NCBI RefSeq assembly: GCF_013170805.1
Contig: NZ_CP051293.1
Coordinates: 4,966,001-5,030,000, forward strand
Source: Mesorhizobium sp. NZP2077
GTDB lineage: Bacteria > Pseudomonadota > Alphaproteobacteria > Rhizobiales > Rhizobiaceae
DNA: 64,000 nucleotides
Direction: 5' to 3'
This document shows positions 52,378-61,560 of this stretch, piece after piece (within the stretch, counting starts at the first letter, position 1; every line of letters begins with the position of its first letter). The position numbers and the translations under genes are program-made. Under the pieces are notes generated by a model. It worked only from the letters and a program-made list of their open reading frames with translations, searched no databases and was not told where the DNA came from.

Positions 52378-53373
52378 TTACTTTCCCGCCAGTTGCTTGG
52401 CGTTCTCGGGCGTGATCGCTGTCGTGTCGACGGTGACCGTCGTATCCACCGAAGTCGCGCAATCGAGCAGGATCTTCTTCGACATCTCGATCGCTTCCTT
52501 CGCACCCGTCGGATAGGTGAAGGTCGCCGCCCAGTCGCCCTTGGCCACGGCCTCGATCCCGCCGGCAGGGCCTGGCAGGCCGTCGGTGCCGATGATCTTG
52601 ACCTGCTTGCCAGCGCCCTTGGCGGCAAGCAGCGCGCCAGCCGCCATCATGTCGTTCGAGGCGTAGAGCACCTTGATGTCGGGATGCGCCTGCAACATGG
52701 CCGAGAAGGCGGTCTGGGCTTTATCCGGCACCCAGTCCGCCGCCTGCTCGGCGACGACCTGGATCTTGGCATTCTCCTTGACGCCGTCCTTGAAGCCGTT
52801 CAACCGTTCGACAGCCGGCGTCGAGCTCGGGAGACCTTCCAGCACCGCCGCTTCACCACCTTCCGGCAGCAAGGTCTTGGCGGTGTACTTGCCCGCTTCG
52901 AGCGCGATCTTGTAATTGTCGCCGCCGATGAAGGCGGTGTAGTCCTTGCCGGGATCGCCGACCGTCTTGCGGTCGAGCTCGATGACCGGGATGCCGGCAT
53001 CCATGGCGCGCTTGACCGCCGGTGTCAGCGGTGCCGCCTCGAAGGGCGAGATCAGCAGCAGATCGACTTTCTGGGTGATGAAGTTGTCCACCTGCGAGGT
53101 CTGCGTGTTGACGTTGCCGGCGCCGTCGGCGATCTGCAACGTGAAGCCCGGCACTTCCTTGGCGGCCGCCGTCAGCTCGTCATTGACATGTTGGCGGTAG
53201 GGCTCGGCATTGTTCGCCTGTGAAAAGCCGATGATGAACTGGCCGTCCTTGGCGCAGGCCTTGACCAGCGGCTCGGCGGCTTGTGCCGCTCCCGCCATGC
53301 ACAGGCATGAGCCTGCCAACAACGCGACGTGAAGCGCGCGCCGTGATCCTTGTCTTGTGGTTTTCATACTCAT
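52378..53373 (-). CDS. RbsB-like sugar ABC substrate-binding protein
   Basis: 331 aa with signal peptide (ALLAGSCLCMAGAAQA). Periplasmic-binding-protein-like I fold: IGFSQANNAEPYRQHV, LLISPFEAAPLTPA and VLYASNDMMAAGAL are typical of RbsB-type receptors. Two AGGAGG-like sites precede ATG 53373 and ATG 53367; either could be the start. It feeds the downstream permease-ATPase pair, although it is the last gene in transcription order after lacI, ATPase and permease. Confidence 0.9.
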   Translation of the reverse strand: MSMKTTRQGSRRALHVALLAGSCLCMAGAAQAAEPLVKACAKDGQFIIGFSQANNAEPYRQHVNDELTAAAKEVPGFTLQIADGAGNVNTQTSQVDNFITQKVDLLLISPFEAAPLTPAVKRAMDAGIPVIELDRKTVGDPGKDYTAFIGGDNYKIALEAGKYTAKTLLPEGGEAAVLEGLPSSTPAVERLNGFKDGVKENAKIQVVAEQAADWVPDKAQTAFSAMLQAHPDIKVLYASNDMMAAGALLAAKGAGKQVKIIGTDGLPGPAGGIEAVAKGDWAATFTYPTGAKEAIEMSKKILLDCATSVDTTVTVDTTAITPENAKQLAGK

Positions 53374-53430
53374 TCTCCTCCTCGTCGGGCCGGGGCCAGA
53401 CATTGGTTTTGCAGTTTCTGCCGCCTCCTC

Positions 53431-54480
53431 CTAACGACCCAAACCCTCGCGGCGGCGAACGAGGGATTGAAGCACTGCCGCCAGCACGATGATCGCGGCG
53501 GTCGCGAGCAACTGCATGGCGGGCGTGATGTTGTTGAGCTGCAGGATGTTGGCGAGTGCGCCCAGCATGATAGTGCCGGCCACCGTGCCGACCATCGAGC
53601 CGGCGCCGCCGAAGAGGCTGGTGCCGCCAATGACCACGGCGGCGATCGCGGTGAGTTCGTAGCCCATGCCGTCATTGGCGCTGCCGAAATTGAACTGGCC
53701 GGCATGCACGATGCCGGCAAGAGCGGCGGCAAAGCCGGTGATGGCATAGACCGAGATCTTCACCATGGAGACGGGCACGCCGGAAATGCGCGCTGCTCGC
53801 TCATTGCCGCCGACGGCAAAGACATAGCGGCCGAAGCGCGTGGTGTTGAGCACGATGGTTGCGATCGCGGCAAAGACGATGAAGACGATGGTGGCGACCG
53901 GTACGGTGTTGTTGAACAGCCGCTCGCCGAGGATCGCGAAAACCGGCGGCGCCAGGCCTGGCCCGTCGCCATAGGAAATGTTGATGTACTGGTTGCCCGA
54001 GACGACCAGCGCCAGGCCGCGCGCCGCCTGCAAGCCGGCGAGCGTGACGATGAACGGCTCCAGCCGGAACCGGGTGGAGATGGTGCCCTGGATCGCGCCG
54101 AAGACGATGCCCATGACGAGCACGGCGAGGATGGTGGGAATGAGCCCGAAACCGCCCGAGATCATCATCGATGCGGTGACAACGCTGGACAGGCCAAGCA
54201 CCGCGCCCACCGACAGGTCGATGCCGGCGGTAATGATGACGAAGGTCATTCCGATGGCGATGATGCCGGTCTCCGACACGGCGCGCACGATGTTGGCGAT
54301 GTTGTCGGGGTCGAGGAACAGGATATGGCCATGCCGGCGCGGCGAGAAGATGATGCCGCCGATCGCCACCACGACCAGGCCGATCAGGCTCTGGAAGCGC
54401 ACCACCAAAGCGAGCGGATCTCGATGCGCCGGTGCCGCGGCCACCGGACCGCTTGCCTCCGAGATCTTCTGTTCAGACAT
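53431..54480 (-). CDS. RbsC-like sugar ABC permease
   Basis: 349 aa with about ten helices and the RbsC-type segments TAGIDLSVGAVLGLSS and VGGNERAARISGV. Its start shares one base with the ATPase stop. It forms the homodimeric channel of the importer. Confidence 0.92.
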   Translation of the reverse strand: MSEQKISEASGPVAAAPAHRDPLALVVRFQSLIGLVVVAIGGIIFSPRRHGHILFLDPDNIANIVRAVSETGIIAIGMTFVIITAGIDLSVGAVLGLSSVVTASMMISGGFGLIPTILAVLVMGIVFGAIQGTISTRFRLEPFIVTLAGLQAARGLALVVSGNQYINISYGDGPGLAPPVFAILGERLFNNTVPVATIVFIVFAAIATIVLNTTRFGRYVFAVGGNERAARISGVPVSMVKISVYAITGFAAALAGIVHAGQFNFGSANDGMGYELTAIAAVVIGGTSLFGGAGSMVGTVAGTIMLGALANILQLNNITPAMQLLATAAIIVLAAVLQSLVRRREGLGR

Positions 54481-55997
54481 CAGGCCTCCCTGCCATTTGC
54501 AGCGGCAAGCACCGTGTGCTCGTCGACGCCGCCGATGAATTCCGCCACATTTCGCCCCTGTCGCAGCACCACGATCCGGTCACAGAGACCGATCAGCTCC
54601 GGCATCTCGCTGGACGCGACCAGGATGCCGAGCCCTTGCGCCGCCAACTGCCTGAGCCGCGCGTAGATCTCGCCCTTGGCACCGACATCGACACCGCGCG
54701 TCGGCTCGTCGAGCAGCAGCAGCCGGGGATTGCCGAGGATCTCCTTGGCCAGCACCACCTTCTGCTGGTTGCCGCCGGACAGCGCGCCGACAGCGATGTC
54801 TGAATTCTTCGGCCTGATGTCGAACTGGCCGAAGGACTGCTTCACCGCATCCGCCTGGCGGCGCTGAGACATCAGGCCGAACGGCGAGATGCGGCGGATC
54901 ACCGACATGACCAGGTTGAGGCCCACAGCCATTCTGAGCATCAGGCCGCTGCCACGTCGGTCGTCGGTGACGAAGGCAATGCCGGCCGCGCGGGCCGCCG
55001 CGATCGAATCCAGCCTTACAGGCCGGCCGTCGATGGCCACCTCGCCTTCCCAACGGCCAGACAGACCGGTGCCATAGAGCGCACTCAGCAGCTCGGTACG
55101 CCCTGCCCCCATGATGCCGGCCAGTCCGACGATCTCGCCGGCCTTGACGTCGAGCGAGATGCCGGCCGGCGGCTGCCATCCGGCGCTTTCATGGGCGAGC
55201 CTGAAGCGCGCATCGCGCAGGCTGAGCAGCGTCTTGCCGGACGCCCTTGACCGTTCGGGATAAAGCTCGTCCAGCGGCCGACCGACCAGAAGCCGGACCA
55301 GCTCGGCCTGCGGCGCGTGCGGCTCGGTGACGCCGGCGACACGCCCGTCACGCATAACCGTCACTCGGTCGGCGATCTGCGGCACTTCTTCGAGGCGATG
55401 CGAAATGTAGACGATGCCGACGCCGCTGGCGGCGAGCTTGCGCATGATGTCGAACAGCCTGTCGACCTCACCCACGGTGAGTGCCGCCGTTGGCTCGTCC
55501 ATGATCAGCACACGCGACGCGTAGGACAGCGCCTTGACGATCGCCACGACCTGGCGCTGGCCGATCGACAGGTTCGCCACCATGCTGGCCGGATCGATGG
55601 CAAGCTCGATGGCTTCGAGCCGTTTGCGGGCCTCGCTGCGCATCGCCGGCACGTCGAGGAAGCCGCCCGGCCGCATCAGTTCGCGGCCGAGGAACAGGTT
55701 GGCGGCGACGTCGAGCGTCGGCACCAGGTCGAGCTCCTGGAAGATGGTGGCGATGCCGGCCGCTTGCGCCTCGCGCGGGTTGTTGAAGGTGACCGGCTTG
55801 CCGTCGATGTGGATGGTGCCTTCATCGGGCGTGTAGACGCCCGACAACAGGTTCATCAGCGTCGATTTGCCGGCCCCGTTCTCGCCGAGCAGCGCGTGGA
55901 TCTCGCCGGCCTTCAAGTCGAAGTCGACGCCGCGCAGCGCCTGGACGCCGCCGAAGCGTTTGACAGCACCGGTAACGGAAAGCAGCGGCGCGCTCAT
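54480..55997 (-). CDS. RbsA-like double ABC ATPase
   Basis: 505 aa with two ABC domains. Domain 1: GENGAGKST, NLSIGQRQVV, LIMDEPTAAL. Domain 2: degenerate Walker A (GIMGAGRTE), ALSGGNQQKV, LLLDEPTRGVD. This asymmetry is normal for RbsA/MglA. Start ATG 55997 overlaps the lacI stop (ATGA). Confidence 0.94.
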   Translation of the reverse strand: MSAPLLSVTGAVKRFGGVQALRGVDFDLKAGEIHALLGENGAGKSTLMNLLSGVYTPDEGTIHIDGKPVTFNNPREAQAAGIATIFQELDLVPTLDVAANLFLGRELMRPGGFLDVPAMRSEARKRLEAIELAIDPASMVANLSIGQRQVVAIVKALSYASRVLIMDEPTAALTVGEVDRLFDIMRKLAASGVGIVYISHRLEEVPQIADRVTVMRDGRVAGVTEPHAPQAELVRLLVGRPLDELYPERSRASGKTLLSLRDARFRLAHESAGWQPPAGISLDVKAGEIVGLAGIMGAGRTELLSALYGTGLSGRWEGEVAIDGRPVRLDSIAAARAAGIAFVTDDRRGSGLMLRMAVGLNLVMSVIRRISPFGLMSQRRQADAVKQSFGQFDIRPKNSDIAVGALSGGNQQKVVLAKEILGNPRLLLLDEPTRGVDVGAKGEIYARLRQLAAQGLGILVASSEMPELIGLCDRIVVLRQGRNVAEFIGGVDEHTVLAAANGREA

Positions 55998-57022
55998 GCT
56001 GACCCCATGGGGGCTGACCTCATGGGGTCCGGCCTCGCGCAGGACTCTCGGACCTGCAGCGCCGCCTGTAGCCGCACCGACTGTGGCTCCAGGCCGGTAG
56101 ATGCAATGCGTGCGCACAGCAAGGCTGCCGCCTGCCGTCCGATCTCGGTGCAGGGCTGCGCGACCAGCGTCAGCCGCGGCTCGAAGCAATCGGCCCATTC
56201 GAAGTCGTCGAAGCCGGCAAGCGAGAGGTCACCGGGGATGGAGAGACCTCTCTCGCGAATGGCGCGGACTGCCCCGATCGTCGTCATGTTGTTGCCCGTG
56301 ACCAATGCGGTGGGCGGCGACGGCAGGGACAGGATCGCATGGGTCGATGCCGTCGCACTCGCCGTGTCGACATTATCCGGCGAGACATAGTGCGGCAGGC
56401 ACTCAAGTCCATTGGCGGCGAGCGAGACGCGAAAGGCCTCGATGCGTTCGCGGGTTGTCGCCAGCCCCGGCTGGCCAGCGATGTAGCCGATGCGCTTGTG
56501 GCCGAAGGAGGCGACATGATCGATCAGCGCCCTCATCGACGACTGGTTCTCGACGCCGATCTGGTCGAAGCGCTCGTCGGCGAAGCGGTCAATGAGCACG
56601 CAAGGCAGCTTCTTCTCGGCGAGGTAGTCGATGGCACGCTGCGGCGCACCCGACGGCGCCAGGATGACGCCGTCGACCCGGCGCTGGTGGAAGGCGCGGA
56701 CCACCGAAAGCTCGCGGTCGGGATCCTCTTGCGTGTCGGACAGGAACACCATGAGGCCGAGGCGGGCGCATTCGGCCTCCACCGCGCAGATGATGTCGGT
56801 AAAATAAGGATTGGAAATCGCCGATATCGCCAGGCCGACGCTGTTGGTCGAAGCGACTTTCAGCGACCGCGCCAGTTCATTGGGCTGATAGCCCATTGCG
56901 GCAATCGTATCGTTGATAAGCCGCGCCTTCTCTGGCGAAACGAAGCGGGTGCGGTTGATGACATGCGAGACGGTCGAAACCGACACGCCGGCGCGGCGCG
57001 CGACCTCAGCCATTGTCGGCAT
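55994..57022 (-). CDS. LacI-family regulator of the sugar ABC operon
   Basis: 342 aa. HTH AEVARRAGVSVSTVSHVINR at residues 5-24 with hinge helix ARSLKV, then a sugar-binding domain (GLAISAISNPYFTDI, SLAGFDDFEWAD). First gene of the operon, so probably autoregulated through the operator at 57118. The C-terminus ends in PDPMRSAPMGSA, encoded over the inverted repeat at 56001 and possibly extended. Confidence 0.93.
   Translation of the reverse strand: MPTMAEVARRAGVSVSTVSHVINRTRFVSPEKARLINDTIAAMGYQPNELARSLKVASTNSVGLAISAISNPYFTDIICAVEAECARLGLMVFLSDTQEDPDRELSVVRAFHQRRVDGVILAPSGAPQRAIDYLAEKKLPCVLIDRFADERFDQIGVENQSSMRALIDHVASFGHKRIGYIAGQPGLATTRERIEAFRVSLAANGLECLPHYVSPDNVDTASATASTHAILSLPSPPTALVTGNNMTTIGAVRAIRERGLSIPGDLSLAGFDDFEWADCFEPRLTLVAQPCTEIGRQAAALLCARIASTGLEPQSVRLQAALQVRESCARPDPMRSAPMGSA
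56001..56029. repeat. Inverted repeat at the lacI/rbsA-like junction
   Basis: GACCCCATG and CATGGGGTC (9-bp arms, 11-nt loop) lie inside the last codons of lacI and just before the ATPase start. It could tune translation of the importer genes. Confidence 0.5.
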
Positions 57023-57117
57023 GGTAACCCAAACGGAGTGCTGGCAAGCGCTCCTCCCTGATGATGCGTTTCCCAGTCCGCTCTCGTTGATCTTCGGCGG
57101 ATTTGGGAGACCATAAT

Positions 57118-57151
57118 GTCATCGAAACGTTTGCGCAATCGCTTCGATGAC
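57118..57151. promoter_or_regulatory. Candidate LacI operator in the lacI/araC gap
   Basis: GTCATCGAA and TTCGATGAC form 9-bp arms around ACGTTTGCGCAATCGC, whose centre GCGC is typical of LacI-family operators. It is ~95 nt upstream of lacI and 94 nt upstream of the araC-type gene. Confidence 0.5.
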
Positions 57152-57244
57152 TTTCCCGACCAAATTTGCGTGCTGCGCAATTTCGATCAAACTGGCCGCC
57201 TGGAAAGGCGGCAGTATGATCCGGCCGATGCGAGAAGGAGCGCC

Positions 57245-58078
57245 ATGAACCCGACCGAGAAAGCGCTGTGGTTTGTCGAGAGCCATCTACCGGAGGCTGT
57301 TACACTCGAAGACGTCGCGCAAAGCAGCGGCGTGTCGCGCTTTCATGTGACGCGCGCCTTCGGCGCCGCCACCGGCCGCTCAGTCATGGGTTATATGCGC
57401 GCACGTCGGCTGACCGAGGCCGCACGCAAGCTGGCCGGCGGGGCGCCCGACATCCTCTCGGTGGCGCTCGACGCCGGCTACAACTCGCATGAGGCTTTCA
57501 CCCGGGCCTTCCGCGACCAGTTCGGCACCGCGCCGGAGCTGGTGCGCGCGCAAGGCTCAACCAAGACCCTCGACCTCGTGGAGCCGATCCTGATGGACCA
57601 ATCCCTTCTCGCCAACCTCGAACCGCCACGCTTTGAGACCAGCCGGCCGTTCCTGATCGCCGGGCTCGGCGAGCGCTACAGCTGCGAAACCAGCGCCGCC
57701 ATTCCAATGCAGTGGCAACGCTTCGGCCCCTATATCGGCAACATTCCGGGCGAGACCGGCGACGTCGCCTATGGCGTCTGCGTCAACGGCGACGATGCCG
57801 GCAATTTCGATTACATCGCCGGCGTCGAGGTCTCGGACTTTTCCGACCTTCCCCGAGAATTCAGCCGCGTGCGCATACCGCCTCAGAAATATGCGGTGTT
57901 TTCGCATCGCGAGCACATCTCGACCATCCGCCGCACCGTCAACACGATCTGGAACAAATGGCTGCCGGCCTCCGGGCACGAAATATCGGACGCGCCGGAA
58001 TTCGAACGCTATGGCCCGGAGTTCGATCCGCGCAGCGGCAATGGCGGGCTGGAGATATGGATACCGGTAAAAGCCTAG
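57245..58078 (+). CDS. AraC-family regulator with GyrI-like effector domain
   Basis: 277 aa. N-terminal AraC HTH pair (VTLEDVAQSSGVSRFHVTRA and ALDAGYNSHEAFTRAFRDQF) followed by a GyrI-like/BmrR-type ligand domain (residues ~115-277, ending LEIWIPVKA). Rob/SoxS-type domain order. It probably senses a hydrophobic compound; target genes are unknown. AAGGAG lies 5 nt before ATG 57245. Confidence 0.92.
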   Translation: MNPTEKALWFVESHLPEAVTLEDVAQSSGVSRFHVTRAFGAATGRSVMGYMRARRLTEAARKLAGGAPDILSVALDAGYNSHEAFTRAFRDQFGTAPELVRAQGSTKTLDLVEPILMDQSLLANLEPPRFETSRPFLIAGLGERYSCETSAAIPMQWQRFGPYIGNIPGETGDVAYGVCVNGDDAGNFDYIAGVEVSDFSDLPREFSRVRIPPQKYAVFSHREHISTIRRTVNTIWNKWLPASGHEISDAPEFERYGPEFDPRSGNGGLEIWIPVKA

Positions 58079-58085
58079 CGGAAGA

Positions 58086-59042
58086 TCACAAATCGAGATC
58101 CCAGTTCTGGCCAACCAGATCCTTGCCGAAGGAATGGTGCGCCTCTTCCTCGATCAGTTTGAAGCCGGCGGCCTGGTAGATCTGCCGGGCGGCGGTCAGG
58201 ATGTCGTTGGTCCACAGGGTCAGCGTCTTGTAGCCTTTGGCGCGGGCAAAGCCGATGCATTCCTCGACCAGCCGCTTGCCGATGCCGAGACCGCGCGCCG
58301 ACGGTTCAACATAAAGCAGGCGCAGCTTGGCCACCTTGGGCGATTTGCGCACGACGAAGACGGAGCCGACGACCTCGCCATCGCGCTCGGCGATCCAGCT
58401 GCGCTCCCATTTCGGATCGAAGGATTTGACGAAGGCCGCCAGGATTTCGGCGACCAGCGCCTCATAGGTTTCGTCCCAGCCATAGTCCTGCGCATAGAGC
58501 AGCCCTTGCCGGCGCGTGATCCAGCCGATGTCACCTATCTGCAGCGGCCGCAACAGATAGGGGATTTTGGGCTCGGCGGTTTCGTCCAATAGAGCCTGGA
58601 CCGTGCGCATGGATTTCACCAACCGGTCCTGCTCCGACGCGGGCAGCCGGTCGAGTAGCGCCGCGACCTGGTCGTGCGAATCCTTGTTCAGCGGCGCGAA
58701 GGCATTCCTGCCCGCCTTGGTCAGCGCAATCGACGATTGCCTGGCGTCCGAAACCAGCGTCGATCTGGAGATCAGGTGAAGGCGTTCGAACTTTTTCAGC
58801 AAACGGCTGACATAACCGGCATCGAGACCGAGATCGCGTCCAAGGTCGGTCGCGGTCAGCCCGTCGCGATGCGCCAGTTCGTAGAGCACGCGCGCCTCGG
58901 TCAGCGAGAAGGCGCTTTTCAGCAGCCCTTCGTCAAGCAGCCCGATCTGGCGGGTGTAGAAGCGGTTGAACGCCCTGACCGCATCGATCAGCTGTTTGTT
59001 GGGCGCATCGTTGCTGGGCTGATGGTGGATCGTAATGGGCAT
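58086..59042 (-). CDS. Fused MarR regulator and GNAT acetyltransferase
   Basis: 318 aa. Residues 1-150 are a MarR winged helix (FSLTEARVLYELAHRDGLTA, LGLDAGYVSRLLKKFE); residues ~160-318 a GNAT domain (LYVEPSARGLGIGKRLVEE is the acetyl-CoA loop). This fusion is common in alphaproteobacteria; substrates are unknown. The gene ends 8 nt from the araC-type gene, tail to tail. Confidence 0.92.
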   Translation of the reverse strand: MPITIHHQPSNDAPNKQLIDAVRAFNRFYTRQIGLLDEGLLKSAFSLTEARVLYELAHRDGLTATDLGRDLGLDAGYVSRLLKKFERLHLISRSTLVSDARQSSIALTKAGRNAFAPLNKDSHDQVAALLDRLPASEQDRLVKSMRTVQALLDETAEPKIPYLLRPLQIGDIGWITRRQGLLYAQDYGWDETYEALVAEILAAFVKSFDPKWERSWIAERDGEVVGSVFVVRKSPKVAKLRLLYVEPSARGLGIGKRLVEECIGFARAKGYKTLTLWTNDILTAARQIYQAAGFKLIEEEAHHSFGKDLVGQNWDLDL

Positions 59043-59044
59043 CT

Positions 59045-59058
59045 CCTGTCTTTACAGG
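59045..59058 (-). promoter_or_regulatory. Small hairpin covering the ribosome-binding site of the MarR-GNAT gene
   Basis: CCTGTAAAGACAGG (5-bp stem, 4-nt loop) on the minus strand includes the AGG of the only Shine-Dalgarno-like sequence, which directly abuts the ATG. Translation may be limited by this fold. Confidence 0.35.
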
Positions 59059-59071
59059 ATCATCCATTTAC

Positions 59072-59084
59072 TTGACGCAGTCAA
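59072..59084. promoter_or_regulatory. Operator candidate of the MarR-GNAT gene
   Basis: TTGACGCAGTCAA: arms TTGAC/GTCAA around GCA, about 30 nt upstream of the start, overlapping a TTGACT -35-like hexamer on the minus strand. Fits autorepression. Confidence 0.5.
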
Positions 59085-59107
59085 CTATATGGATTTGTCC
59101 GACTCGA

Positions 59108-60253
59108 TCACATCATCGGCAACACCGGCCAGCGATCGACGATCCTGCCACCGGAAAACACCGCGATCGGCCCGAATTGCTGCAGCACGGCCTCGCTCTG
59201 CGTCGGTCGCAGGAACGCGTAGTCGCCGGGCCTGGCGACGGCATCGGCGGGCAGGCCCATGAATTGCTGGTTGGAAGACAGGCCGAGCAGGCCGTTCGTC
59301 TTCATGCCTTCGGGAAAGACCGGCTCGGCCATCCATTTGCCGCCATAGAGATAGCAGCCCTTGCGCGGAAACCGGCCGAGCGCCTGCAGCAGACGGGAAA
59401 CGACCGGCGGACCCGGCAGAATCTGTTCGACCACTTTCAGGATCGGCGTCGCGATGAAGGCCGCCGGCTGGAAACCTTCGAGGCCAGAGGTGTCGAAATC
59501 GCTGGGCAGCACGAAGGCTGACCCCATCGACACTTCATTGGCAGCGCCGCCGTGATGGAGCAGAGCGGTCTTGCTGCCGCCAATGTTGAGAATGCCTCGC
59601 TGGTCCGCACTCAGACACGCGACGAAAGCGGCGGCCCGTTCCGACGCCTGTGCCAACGCCTTGGCCGGGCCGCCGAACAGGCCGGGAATGTGCGGTGCGT
59701 GCGCTTCATAGGCCATGACGCCTTCGCAGCGTAGCCTCTTATAGGCCGACAGCACCTTCAACGCCTGCGACAAGGCCTCCGGCTCGGCGAAGCCGCCGCG
59801 ATGCAGCCCGACATCGATCTCGAAGGCGATGCGCAGTTCGATGCCGAGTTCGGCTGCGAGAGCGCCATATTCCGCCAACCTCTGCAGCGTATCGATCAGC
59901 CAGCAGACACGCGACCAGTCAGCGTCACCCTTCACCAGCGCCGCTCTTGCCGCCTCGACCGGCATCGGCTTGCCGTACAGCAGATCCGCATCCGGAAACG
60001 CCTTCAGCACCGCCGCGCTGATCGGTGGATGGAAAGTCATGAAGCGATCGGTCCCGAGCGTCTTGCCGATATGCGAAAGCAGCGGCAGGCAAGCGAGCGA
60101 CTTGTCGACCAGCCGCACGGCAAGACTGGGGTCGAGCCTCTCCTTCACCAGGGCAATGTTGCTATCCAGCCGGTCGAGGTCGAGCAGCAGGCAGGGCTGG
60201 AAGATGCCGGCTTGCTCCAGTGCCTCCGAGAGCGTGGCGAAATACGCGCTCAT
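59108..60253 (-). CDS. DSD1/alanine-racemase-fold PLP enzyme (amino acid deaminase/aldolase-like)
   Basis: 381 aa. An alanine-racemase N-terminal barrel with the presumed PLP lysine in RLVDKSLACLPLL, then a D-serine-dehydratase-like C-terminal domain. Family members act on D-threonine, D-serine or 3-hydroxy-aspartate type substrates. It is the last of three overlapping genes after an MFS transporter and a lactone-oxidase-like flavoenzyme. ATG 60253 sits in an ATGA overlap. Confidence 0.82.
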   Translation of the reverse strand: MSAYFATLSEALEQAGIFQPCLLLDLDRLDSNIALVKERLDPSLAVRLVDKSLACLPLLSHIGKTLGTDRFMTFHPPISAAVLKAFPDADLLYGKPMPVEAARAALVKGDADWSRVCWLIDTLQRLAEYGALAAELGIELRIAFEIDVGLHRGGFAEPEALSQALKVLSAYKRLRCEGVMAYEAHAPHIPGLFGGPAKALAQASERAAAFVACLSADQRGILNIGGSKTALLHHGGAANEVSMGSAFVLPSDFDTSGLEGFQPAAFIATPILKVVEQILPGPPVVSRLLQALGRFPRKGCYLYGGKWMAEPVFPEGMKTNGLLGLSSNQQFMGLPADAVARPGDYAFLRPTQSEAVLQQFGPIAVFSGGRIVDRWPVLPMM

Positions 60254-61560
60254 CGTTCGATGCCAAAAGGACTGGGCTCGATGCCGAACAGCCCAGCCAT
60301 ATAGGGCGATACGAAGCGATTTTGCGGATCGATGTCGCGGCGCACCGCCATGGCATCGTCCCAGCGCGGGTATAGCTTCTTGAAGTCCGCCGCTTTCAGG
60401 CTGTGCATCTTGCCCCAATGCGGCCTGCCGCCATATCTGCGGAAAATCGGCTCGGCCGCCTGCATGAACGGAAGCGGATCGCTCACCGCATCATGGTGGA
60501 TGGCGATCGAGCAGGTCGGCCTGTTGTAGAAGGGCGAGAGCCAGAACTGATCGGGCGCGACGCTGCGCACCTCCATCGGGAAATAGACTTCAGGAAAGCG
60601 CTTTTCGGTCAGCTCGATGATTTCGGCCAGCGCCTTCGGCCCCTCCTCGAACGGCAGGTGATATTCCATCTCGTTGAATTTGGTCTGCCGGTCGCTGGCA
60701 TAGACGTTGAGCCAGTCCTGCACATAATCCTCGGACGGCACTTTGGCGACCGCGCCGAGGATCAGCCGCCGACGCAGCGACGGCAGCCAGGCAAGCCCGG
60801 TTCGCAGCCGGCGCAGTGTGCGCAAAGAGCCCTCATCATCTTCGGTCGGGCGCGTGGTGGTCGCCGCATCACTGAAGTCACTGGCGATGAACTGCGCGTA
60901 GCCGGAGAACGGAATGTAGTAGAACTCGGCCGAGCGGTGCGCGGTCATCATCTTTTCGAAGTCGCGCAGCATGTCGGCGATCGGCAGCACCCATTTGCGG
61001 CGCCGCAACCGGTAGGTCGCGATGTTGTTCAGGGTCACTTCGCTGAAGATGCCGAAGGCACCGAGCGCGACACCGATGGCGTGGATCGTGTCCTGATCCC
61101 CTGCCCTGGTGAAGTCACGGACCTTGCCGAGCCCATCGACGATTTGCACCGTCTCCAATTGCGTGTGATAGGCGCCGAGTGTCGGTCCCGAGCCATGGGT
61201 GGCGGTTCCCAGAGCACCGCCAATCGCCTGGCGGTCGATATCGCCCATGTTGGGCAGGCCCTGGCCGATACCTTGCAGGATATGCATCAGCGAACCGAGC
61301 CGCGTCCCGGCCCGCACGCGCGCCCGATGCTTTTCAACGTCATGCGAGACCAGCCCTTCCAGTCTCTCCAGAGACAGGATCGTGCCCTCGGATTTCACCA
61401 GCGGCGTGAAGGAATGACCGGCGCCGACGACGCGTACCGGGCCGGGTGCGGTGCGAATGAGATCGCCGAGTTCGCCGGCATCGGCGGGACTCGCGATCAG
61501 GCGAGGTTTGGCGGTAACAAAGCCCGACCAGTTGCTCCAGATGTTCGACACGGCGCTCAC
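60250..61560 (-). CDS. D-arabinono-1,4-lactone oxidase-like FAD enzyme
   Basis: 436 aa VAO-type flavoprotein. FAD-binding N-terminal half with GAGHSFTPL and IGGALGTATHGSG, then the ALO domain ending in RPHWGKMH. The GHS of GAGHSF suggests covalent FAD at His, as in sugar-lactone oxidases. It oxidises a sugar lactone or polyol with O2; exact substrate unknown. It overlaps both neighbours by 4 nt. Confidence 0.9.
   Translation of the reverse strand: MSAVSNIWSNWSGFVTAKPRLIASPADAGELGDLIRTAPGPVRVVGAGHSFTPLVKSEGTILSLERLEGLVSHDVEKHRARVRAGTRLGSLMHILQGIGQGLPNMGDIDRQAIGGALGTATHGSGPTLGAYHTQLETVQIVDGLGKVRDFTRAGDQDTIHAIGVALGAFGIFSEVTLNNIATYRLRRRKWVLPIADMLRDFEKMMTAHRSAEFYYIPFSGYAQFIASDFSDAATTTRPTEDDEGSLRTLRRLRTGLAWLPSLRRRLILGAVAKVPSEDYVQDWLNVYASDRQTKFNEMEYHLPFEEGPKALAEIIELTEKRFPEVYFPMEVRSVAPDQFWLSPFYNRPTCSIAIHHDAVSDPLPFMQAAEPIFRRYGGRPHWGKMHSLKAADFKKLYPRWDDAMAVRRDIDPQNRFVSPYMAGLFGIEPSPFGIER

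Noticed and set aside
53350..54666. 438-codon plus-strand frame, rich in Asp/His/Gly
   Set aside because: Antisense to the RbsC-like permease; composition is the complement of membrane-helix codons.
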